The notes beneath the pieces are model-generated. The model was not told where the DNA came from. It ran no database searches and worked only from the letters and a program-made list of their open reading frames with translations. This document shows, one piece after another, positions 1 through 5,447 of a stretch of DNA of 5,447 bases. This DNA is from Sphingobacteriales bacterium (lineage in GTDB: Bacteria > Bacteroidota > Bacteroidia > Chitinophagales > Chitinophagaceae). The translations under genes and the position numbers were made by a program. The stretch covers positions 1 through 5,447 of the forward strand of contig REAQ01000167.1 of assembly GCA_004294195.1 (NCBI GenBank), written 5' to 3'. Each line of letters opens with the position of its first letter. The first letter of the stretch is position 1.

Positions 1-291
1 AAACTCATCCGCATCACCTTCAGACATAAAGTGAAGCAGGTGGCCGAGGCCGCTGCTCATTACATGGCGAATATTTTATCCCAACACTACCGGGATAGCG
101 TAACCGGGCCGGCAGAACCGGTTATCGGGCGGATCAGGAATCTGTATATCATGGAGATCCTGTTGCGGTTGCCGCGTAAGAATGCCGTTGTGGAACAAGC
201 CAAGACACTCATCCATCAACATTCAGCTATCATGGAGGGGGATAAGGTGTTTAGGAGTGTGTTGCAGACCTTTGATGTTGATCCCATTTGA
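1..291 (+). CDS. priA: Primosomal protein N' (PriA helicase), C-terminal fragment
   Basis: This is the last 96 residues of an open frame that is already open at base 1, so the gene is cut by the window edge. PriA is the cytoplasmic 3'-5' DNA helicase that recognises stalled forks and reloads the replisome. The fragment matches the end of the helicase core and the PriA C-terminal domain: an LIRITFRHK segment at residues 2-10, then the typical VTGPAEPVIGRIRNLY stretch (residues 34-49), and the DVDP ending that closes most PriA proteins (here DVDPI, stop TGA at 289-291). An in-frame GTG at 31 could be mistaken for a start, but homology continues upstream of it. The zinc-binding and Walker motifs lie outside the window. 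Downstream it faces a convergent dehydrogenase gene across a large palindrome. The family call is firm; only the tail can be inspected. Confidence 0.9.
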   Translation, partial: KLIRITFRHKVKQVAEAAAHYMANILSQHYRDSVTGPAEPVIGRIRNLYIMEILLRLPRKNAVVEQAKTLIHQHSAIMEGDKVFRSVLQTFDVDPI

Positions 292-298
292 ATCATTG

Positions 299-356
299 AG
301 CAATTGAACATTTGTACCATTGTACAATTGCGCAATGGTACAAATGTTCAATTGCT
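299..356. repeat. 58-bp near-perfect palindrome with 8-bp internal period (possible bidirectional terminator)
   Basis: Positions i and 655-i are complementary for 27 of 29 pairs. The only breaks are 323/332 (a T-G wobble) and 324/331, so the arms 299-322 and 333-356 pair without error. The sequence is also periodic: seven CAATTG-like hexamers begin at 301, 309, 317, 325, 333, 341 and 349 (CAATTG, CATTTG, CCATTG, CAATTG, CAATGG, CAAATG, CAATTG), separated by 2-base spacers. The central hexamer is the symmetry centre. It lies between the convergent priA and dehydrogenase genes, where a transcript from either side would fold into a long hairpin, so a bidirectional terminator is plausible. Neither side has a clear U-run after the stem and the stem is AT-rich, so this is not a canonical intrinsic terminator. 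A protein-binding array or a small dispersed repeat element is an alternative. Confidence 0.9.
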
Positions 357-1034
357 AAAATTGATACTCTTGGTAAGCGTCTTCATCTCCTCATAACTGC
401 AAACATGTATCCCTTTCTTCCCATGTGTATACGCTCTAAACATCGCAGCGGCAATTTCTGACGCCTGGATAGGCTTGTATTTAGACCAGTTGCCACCAAA
501 TGCCCATGAGAACATCGGCATCACTACCTGCGCGGCTTTTTCCATCATCCGTTTTTCTTTGCGGTCGCCCAAAATCAGCGAGGGGCGCATAATGTATATC
601 TGCGGGATCTGTTCTTCACAAACAGCTTCCTCGGTCACACCCTTTAACTTGAAATAGAAGTTGTTGTTATTGTTTGCATCGGCTCCCGAAGCAGAGACCA
701 GGTAGTAGCCATATACACCATGCTTTGCAGCCGCCTTAGCAGCATATACCGGAATATTGTAATCTACTTTTCGATAAGCGTCCTTATCCCCATCAACCTT
801 TGCATTGGTAGTGCCTACGGTTACAAAAACCGCTTCGGTACCAGCAATATGAGGCTCATACGCCCTTGGTTCCTGGAAATCGATGATCTGTTGCTCTAGT
901 TTCGGGCTGCTGTGGGTGAAGGTGTTTCGTACCAGCGCAATCACTTTCTCCGTACCCGGATCTTTAAGCAGTAATTCTAGAAGATGCGATCCTACTAATC
1001 CGGAAGCGCCGATGATGGTTACAGTACGACTCAT
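348..1034 (-). CDS. NAD(P)-binding atypical short-chain dehydrogenase (NmrA/HTATIP2-like)
   Basis: The 228-residue product is a cytoplasmic single-domain Rossmann protein, the usual size for atypical SDR proteins of the HTATIP2/TIP30-like group. An N-terminal beta strand leads into the dinucleotide-binding motif GASGLVG (G9, G12, G15). A VTVGTT segment (71-76), VSASGAD (113-119) and a YxxxK pair (Y127, K131) follow, then MRPSLILGDR (149-158), typical of this group. The substrate is unknown; members are often annotated only as NAD(P)H-binding or oxidoreductase. The start at 1032-1034 was chosen because MSRTVTIIGASG begins right at the first strand; an upstream in-frame start at 1116-1118 would add 28 unconvincing residues and overlap murB. 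No Shine-Dalgarno is visible, only an A-rich leader. Five consecutive Asn (121-125) precede the YxxxK motif. The stop codon and the two codons before it lie in the palindrome shared with the priA end. Confidence 0.88.
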   Translation of the reverse strand: MSRTVTIIGASGLVGSHLLELLLKDPGTEKVIALVRNTFTHSSPKLEQQIIDFQEPRAYEPHIAGTEAVFVTVGTTNAKVDGDKDAYRKVDYNIPVYAAKAAAKHGVYGYYLVSASGADANNNNNFYFKLKGVTEEAVCEEQIPQIYIMRPSLILGDRKEKRMMEKAAQVVMPMFSWAFGGNWSKYKPIQASEIAAAMFRAYTHGKKGIHVCSYEEMKTLTKSINFSN

Positions 1035-1052
1035 TTTCTTTATTATTGTTGT
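1035..1052. promoter_or_regulatory. 18-bp divergent start region of the dehydrogenase and murB
   Basis: The two start codons stand back to back with only 18 bp between them, all AT-rich. Both promoters must therefore sit in this spacer or inside the opposite gene, or one gene must be read from a leaderless or near-leaderless transcript. On the + strand, TATTATTG at 1041-1048 differs at one position from the Bacteroidota -7 consensus TAnnTTTG, but I see no matching -33 TTG-type element at the right distance. No Shine-Dalgarno sequence is present on either side. The regulatory role is inferred from layout alone. Confidence 0.3.
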
Positions 1053-2057
1053 ATGCAATTTGCAGTTCATGTAGACTTGAAGCCCTACAATACTTTTGGC
1101 TTGGCAGCTACTGCCCAATATTTCGCCAAGTTATCAAGTGTGGAGCAACTTTCCAACCTGAATACTGATGCGCCTGTTTTGGTGCTGGGCGGCGGAAGTA
1201 ATCTTTTGTTTCGGGACAACATAAATGGGTTTGTGGTGAAGAATGAGATCATGGGGATTGATTTGATCAGGGAAGATGCTGATCATGTTTATGTGAGAGC
1301 CGGAGCAGGGGAGAACTGGCACGGATTTGTGGAGCACTGCATCGCAAATGGCTGGTGCGGTGTAGAGAATCTGGCGCTCATACCCGGCTGCGTCGGTGCG
1401 TCTCCCATGCAGAACATTGGCGCCTACGGCGTGGAAATCAAAGACGTTTTTCATTCCCTTGAAGCCTGGCATTTGCAAGACAAGGAACTGCATTCGTTCA
1501 GCCTTGAGGATTGTGCATTTGGATATCGGGAGTCTGTGTTCAAAAGAAAGTACAAAGGGCAGTATATCATCACACATGTAACTTATCGGCTCCGCAAAAC
1601 GCCTGAATATCATATCAGCTACGGCGCTATTCAACAGGAGCTGGAACACATGGGTGCCCAGGAACTATCTATCCGTGCGGTGGCTGATGCGGTGATCAGT
1701 ATTCGAAAGTCAAAGCTTCCTGACCCAGCTGTAATTGGCAATGCCGGAAGTTTTTTCAAGAACCCTGAAATACCTGCAGAAACCTTTGTTGCGTTGAAGC
1801 TGCAATTCCCTGATATCATCGGATATCCAACTTTTTCCGGCATGGTTAAGCTGGCTGCAGGCTGGTTGATTGAGCGTGCAGGTTGGAAGGGCTATCGCAA
1901 AGGTGATGCTGGTGTACATGCCAAGCAGGCCCTGGTGCTGGTGAACTATGGTGGTGCCACAGGGGATGAGATATTTCATCTCAGTGAAGAGATCCTGCAC
2001 AGTATCAATGCACAGTTTGGGGTGCAACTGGAACGTGAAGTGAATATCATCCCTTGA
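1053..2057 (+). CDS. murB: UDP-N-acetylenolpyruvoylglucosamine reductase
   Basis: MurB is the cytoplasmic FAD enzyme that uses NADPH to reduce UDP-GlcNAc-enolpyruvate to UDP-MurNAc, the second committed step of peptidoglycan precursor synthesis. The 334 residues match the length of type I (E. coli-like) MurB, about 340. Visible motifs in order: LKPYNTFG (9-16), the FAD-binding GGGSNLLF (46-53), IPGCVGASPMQNIGAYG (110-126), GYRESVFK (157-164) with the conserved Arg159, SIRKSKLPDP (216-225), GNAGSFFKNP (229-238) with the proton-donor Ser233, KLAAGWLIERAGWKG (266-280), and the C-terminal LEREV with the catalytic Glu at 329. The GYRES loop, with its Tyr, places it in type I rather than type II. 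The start at 1053 fits the usual short N-terminus before LKPYNTFG. It diverges from the dehydrogenase gene by 18 bp and ends 7 bp from the stop of a convergent gene, so it is probably a single-gene transcript. All key residues are present. Confidence 0.97.
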   Translation: MQFAVHVDLKPYNTFGLAATAQYFAKLSSVEQLSNLNTDAPVLVLGGGSNLLFRDNINGFVVKNEIMGIDLIREDADHVYVRAGAGENWHGFVEHCIANGWCGVENLALIPGCVGASPMQNIGAYGVEIKDVFHSLEAWHLQDKELHSFSLEDCAFGYRESVFKRKYKGQYIITHVTYRLRKTPEYHISYGAIQQELEHMGAQELSIRAVADAVISIRKSKLPDPAVIGNAGSFFKNPEIPAETFVALKLQFPDIIGYPTFSGMVKLAAGWLIERAGWKGYRKGDAGVHAKQALVLVNYGGATGDEIFHLSEEILHSINAQFGVQLEREVNIIP

Positions 2058-2064
2058 AACTGCC

Positions 2065-4020
2065 TTATTTCTTCTCCAGCAGGATCACCGCTTTATTGAA
2101 ATCCGCCGCTGCATTGATCACTTTAATGAATGGCTGAAACTGGTCTATGGGATAGTCTGCCACCCGGTATTCTTCCCTGATGGTGATCTTGAGCTGGTTG
2201 CCTTTCAATTCATATCCGGATCGGAAAAACATAGTGGGCTCTCCACTGGCCGGAAAGCTCTGCTGGATGTTCAGGCTCTCCAAATTCTTCGCCACATAGC
2301 CCTCCGGAATTTCTACAATGATATCCCTGTAGAGTACATGCGGATAGATGATTTCAATGGGGAATACCCTGGGCTTTTCCTGGTACATTTCTACTTGCGG
2401 GCCAATGATATCTCCCACTTTCAACAAGATCTTATTGCCCGCCTTTTCCATCAGTTCATTGGCACGTACAGACGCGTTGATCACAAAGGGTTTATTCTTT
2501 CCAAATTCATCGAAACTTGCATTTTCCAATTTAGAGTTCAGCACGGTTTCTGAATTGGTCCCAAACTTTACGATCTGTTTAAGGATGTTTTTCTGGTCTT
2601 CCGGCGAAGAAAAATTAAAGGCAGACCTGTACATGGAAGAGGTATAACCCGTGAAGATCTGTTTGGATTCTACCACTACAGAATCTTTGGCAGGAAAGAT
2701 CCTGATCTTTGATTCCATGTTATGTGAGGTCTGAGAATAGTCTAACAAATCGATGTTCTTCAGTTCTGCCACGGCGCTCGGTTTTCCATCAACAGTTACC
2801 GCCTTGCAATGAATGCCCAATTGATTGCCCCATTCCGGAGCGATCCACGGATACCGAAACTCTGCCCTGGTGCGTGCAATGTATTTTTTCTGCGCAGTCA
2901 GGTACAGCAGCATATTGTCAGCATTGTTCCAGTTTTCAAATTCCCTGTCTAGTACATAGTTTGACCGGTCTCCCGTGATCACCAACTGGTATAGAATATT
3001 CAACTGGCCCAGTGCAAGCGCATACAAACGAACGATGCCAAACTCAGAGGCGATGCGCGTCCTGAGGATCTGGTCTATTTGTGAAGCGGATTCTGACTCC
3101 ACATCCTTATTGACCATTATGTTTTTCTTGAGGTGATTTTCCAACGCCATGAGTTTTTCTTCCGGTGTGGCCAGTTTGCTCAACTTCAAGGTATTGATGA
3201 GGTCCTGGACGGCTTTGGTTTCTTTCTCTTCAAACTGTTGGTAGTTTTCATTTAATCTTTCCGCCAGCTGATCCCAGGTGAATAAACGGGCAGAAGAATC
3301 CCTTGCTGTATTGTATGATAGTTTGTATTCAACGCGATACAATTGTGCAGTAAGATTGCTGTATTTCTCTTCTTCAGCCGGCTTGAGTTCAGGCGAGACA
3401 CAGTTGACCACCCGAAAATTGGCATCTTGTTTACGTTCAACAACAGAGCGACCATTAAAACTTTTTACATCGAACATTAATCTCTCTGGCGAAACGATCT
3501 GTAGAATGCTCCGCAACACGGGAATCCTGAATTGCAATACATCCATGCCAAACAGCGATGCATCTTTCTTATAGGTATACAAATATTCAACCTGGCAACC
3601 TTTCTCCAGTCCGGGCAAAGCAAAGATGCGTTGAGGACTGCCATCTTCGTCGGTCACGTCCTTCACTGTTGTAGAGTCAAAATTGATCACTTTGCCGGAG
3701 GGTAGAATAGTCCTGGCTTTTAATGCTACCATCATGGTTTTGTCTCCGCCGGGGAGATAAATCTTGTTGAATAACTCGATACCCTTGTCATCATTCAATT
3801 GAATGATCTTATGGATGGTTTTGAACAATCCCAGGTTGTTTTCCGCCTCGTCTTGAAATTCATAACGCCTTGCATCCAACAGGAAAATGGCTGATTCGCG
3901 GGCATATGCGGTGTCTAATTTTACAAATGCCGGCTTCTCTTTCCAGGTATCCATGGGTAACTGCGCGCTCAACGGTGTGCAGGCCAACAGGGTGAGAACA
4001 AGGCTCAACAAGCGTTTCAT
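2065..4020 (-). CDS. Exported DUF3857 protein with a degenerate (triad-less) transglutaminase-like domain
   Basis: This 651-residue protein begins with a signal peptide: MKR, then a hydrophobic stretch to about residue 12, with probable signal peptidase I cleavage after LSA19 before Gln20. It should act in the periplasm or envelope. Residues of about 60-235 form a DUF3857-type region, with LPSGKVINFDSTTVKDV (106-122) and an ALPGLEKGCQVEY segment (134-146). Residues of about 285-390 align with a transglutaminase-like core but without its triad: where the neighbouring paralogue has Cys, His and Asp, this protein has Glu326, Asn369 and Thr384. The rest is a beta-rich C-terminal region sharing IPEGYV (571-576) and a -KK ending with the neighbour. 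The gene starts 5 bp after the TAA of the upstream gene, so the two are surely co-transcribed and perhaps translationally coupled. No Shine-Dalgarno is visible. Function is unknown; a non-catalytic partner of its neighbour is an inference. Confidence 0.85.
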   Translation of the reverse strand: MKRLLSLVLTLLACTPLSAQLPMDTWKEKPAFVKLDTAYARESAIFLLDARRYEFQDEAENNLGLFKTIHKIIQLNDDKGIELFNKIYLPGGDKTMMVALKARTILPSGKVINFDSTTVKDVTDEDGSPQRIFALPGLEKGCQVEYLYTYKKDASLFGMDVLQFRIPVLRSILQIVSPERLMFDVKSFNGRSVVERKQDANFRVVNCVSPELKPAEEEKYSNLTAQLYRVEYKLSYNTARDSSARLFTWDQLAERLNENYQQFEEKETKAVQDLINTLKLSKLATPEEKLMALENHLKKNIMVNKDVESESASQIDQILRTRIASEFGIVRLYALALGQLNILYQLVITGDRSNYVLDREFENWNNADNMLLYLTAQKKYIARTRAEFRYPWIAPEWGNQLGIHCKAVTVDGKPSAVAELKNIDLLDYSQTSHNMESKIRIFPAKDSVVVESKQIFTGYTSSMYRSAFNFSSPEDQKNILKQIVKFGTNSETVLNSKLENASFDEFGKNKPFVINASVRANELMEKAGNKILLKVGDIIGPQVEMYQEKPRVFPIEIIYPHVLYRDIIVEIPEGYVAKNLESLNIQQSFPASGEPTMFFRSGYELKGNQLKITIREEYRVADYPIDQFQPFIKVINAAADFNKAVILLEKK

Positions 4021-4025
4021 GAGGT

Positions 4026-5447
4026 TTATTTTTTGATGAGGCTAACCGTTTCTTTGTATTGCGGGAAAAGTTGTTCCAGCACTTTGTTCCAGTTGGAAAA
4101 TCCTTCCGGCTGCAGGATCAGGTAATCGTTAAAAAATTCTTGGGTGTACACCACTTGGTTTCCTTTGTTTTCGTAGGTGAAAGCAAATCCAAATCCATCC
4201 TGTTTGTAGGATTTATTGGCAGGAAGATAATCCACGACAAATCCTTCCGGGATATTGAAGATGGTCACAAAACGTTTGGTGAATTTATAATTCCACTCTA
4301 CCGGTATCTTTCTTTTCGGATAGTCGATCTCCTGATGTTCGTAGGGCCTGATCAGGTTCATATTGATAAAGAGATTCCCAGCCATGCTCTTTCCATAATC
4401 TGGTAAGGTGAACGTGCAACTGAATGCCGCTTCGTTTTTACTGAGCGATGCGAAGTTGTATTGGAACCCTTCTGCTGCAAATTTATTAGATGCCCTTCCG
4501 GCGAGTTCCTTACTGTACTTCTCTTTATCCGTTGCACCCATGTACATGAGTCTTGTGCGCAGATCCGTAGCATAGTACCCTTTGAGGTAAAGGCGAATGT
4601 CGCCCTTTAGAACTTTGTCTGCCAGCGTTATCACCGTGGTGTCTGCATATAAGTTCTCTTCTTTCGGCACCACCGGCACCTTCACAATTTTGTAGGTGGA
4701 TGGATCGATGCCCACAAAGGCTTCCTTTCCCTGTATATGGTCTGCCGGTATGCCAAACACGCAACTAGGATCTGTTCCATCCAGGAAAATATACTGACCA
4801 TCTAACTCAAGCGTGCAGATCATATGATTATCCACCAGCGGCATGGGTGTTTCTTCATAGGTATATGGCAACTTTCTTGTGCCGATCCAGGTATAGTAAG
4901 ACTTTAGTCCTGCATGGCGTAGCATAACAGTTAGAATACTGGCCATATCTTTACAGTCGCCGAATCTCCGGTGACATACCAGGTTGGCATCACGGGGAAT
5001 GAATCCTTCCATGCCGTCTTCAAAGGCTACATATTTGATATTGCCCTGCACCCAACTGTAGATGGCTTCGGCCTTGGCTTTTGTCGATGTTTTCCCTTTG
5101 ATCAGGGAATCGGTTTCAGCCGTTAATTCAGTGCCGGTTTCTTTATTGATATTACTGACATAACCTGCGTACAGTTTGTACAGGTCAGCCGGACTGTAGA
5201 GAAAATTGGTCCATTGTCCATTGGCTTGTTTCACCTGTTCAATATGGAACACCACATGCGTGCCCCAGTACGGACGATCCGGCGCATCCGGATAATAGTC
5301 TTCGTTTTTGGCGTCTTTCACGGTGAAAGTGTACACCGTTTCATTTTTCTTTTTCTCCTCCTTCACCTTCACGAGATCTTTGGAAACACCTTTTACCAGG
5401 TACCGGAGTTTGATGTTTGGATCACAACTGATCTTCAGTTCACCATT
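4026..5447 (-). CDS. DUF3857/transglutaminase-like superfamily protein with intact triad, N-terminus cut
   Basis: The frame stays open to the right edge, so the first part of the gene (signal peptide and most of the DUF3857 region) lies outside; 473 residues are visible. The GTG at 5370-5372 is not taken as the start, because the frame continues upstream with NGELKISCDPNIKLRYLVKG, which fits the end of a DUF3857 domain. The transglutaminase-like core spans about residues 115-230 of the fragment: AIYSWVQGNIKYV (128-140), RRFGDCKDMASIL with Cys165, DNHMICTLEL with His208, and YIFLDGTD with Asp223. These three match the superfamily's Cys-His-Asp triad, so a cysteine peptidase or acyl-transfer activity is likely, substrate unknown. 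A beta-rich C-terminal region of about 240 residues follows, with IPEGFVVDYLP near its end. It is the first gene of the pair, and the promoter must lie beyond the window. An envelope location is inferred from the family and from its exported paralogue. Confidence 0.88.
   Translation of the reverse strand, partial: NGELKISCDPNIKLRYLVKGVSKDLVKVKEEKKKNETVYTFTVKDAKNEDYYPDAPDRPYWGTHVVFHIEQVKQANGQWTNFLYSPADLYKLYAGYVSNINKETGTELTAETDSLIKGKTSTKAKAEAIYSWVQGNIKYVAFEDGMEGFIPRDANLVCHRRFGDCKDMASILTVMLRHAGLKSYYTWIGTRKLPYTYEETPMPLVDNHMICTLELDGQYIFLDGTDPSCVFGIPADHIQGKEAFVGIDPSTYKIVKVPVVPKEENLYADTTVITLADKVLKGDIRLYLKGYYATDLRTRLMYMGATDKEKYSKELAGRASNKFAAEGFQYNFASLSKNEAAFSCTFTLPDYGKSMAGNLFINMNLIRPYEHQEIDYPKRKIPVEWNYKFTKRFVTIFNIPEGFVVDYLPANKSYKQDGFGFAFTYENKGNQVVYTQEFFNDYLILQPEGFSNWNKVLEQLFPQYKETVSLIKK

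Noticed and set aside
31..291. A separate 86-residue gene starting at the GTG at 31
   Set aside because: The frame is open from base 1 and the upstream residues continue the PriA match, so this is the end of a larger gene.
299..356. The palindrome as a MITE or IS remnant
   Set aside because: No target-site duplication is evident in the flanks and no transposase fragment is present; the 8-bp period is not a feature of ordinary terminal inverted repeats.
1035..1118. A longer N-terminus for the dehydrogenase from an upstream start at 1116-1118
   Set aside because: The extra 28 residues do not resemble the family, the Rossmann strand begins right after the start at 1032-1034, and the extension would overlap the murB coding region.
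1134..1649. A 171-codon open frame on the minus strand
   Set aside because: It lies entirely antisense to the well-conserved murB, shows no recognisable domain and no sensible start context; it is a shadow of the murB codon pattern.
4059..4406. A 115-codon + strand open frame inside the transglutaminase-like gene
   Set aside because: It is antisense to a gene with clear family motifs, has no recognisable product, and is explained by the codon use of the real gene.
5370..5372. GTG as the start of the right-edge transglutaminase-like gene
   Set aside because: The frame continues to the window edge with residues typical of the end of a DUF3857 domain, and no signal peptide follows this GTG.

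Overview
This window looks like an ordinary chromosomal stretch from a member of the Bacteroidota, most likely a Chitinophagaceae-like organism. That assignment is an inference. It rests on the paired DUF3857/transglutaminase-like secreted proteins, a signal peptide ending in the Ala-Gln junction common in this phylum, the absence of Shine-Dalgarno sequences before the visible starts, and the general look of the PriA and MurB proteins. No database search was possible.

Layout from left to right: (1) the 3' end of priA, the primosomal helicase of replication restart, on the + strand; (2) a 58-bp near-perfect palindrome built on an 8-bp period, lying between convergent genes; (3) a minus-strand gene for a small NAD(P)-binding atypical short-chain dehydrogenase, whose stop codon lies inside the palindrome; (4) murB on the + strand, diverging from the dehydrogenase across only 18 bp; (5) two minus-strand genes, 5 bp apart, for large DUF3857/transglutaminase-like proteins. 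The upstream one runs off the right edge and keeps a Cys-His-Asp triad; the downstream one has the same architecture but has lost all three residues. murB and this pair converge with 7 bp between stop codons.

The genes fall into unrelated jobs: replication restart (PriA), an oxidoreductase of unknown substrate, peptidoglycan precursor synthesis (MurB), and an envelope pair of unknown function. Coding density is very high, and no gap between genes exceeds about 60 bp. There is no RNA gene, CRISPR array, insertion sequence or phage gene that I can support. The two points most worth a second look are the period-8 palindrome and the active/inactive transglutaminase-like pair. I did not find convincing evidence of a wholly new system.
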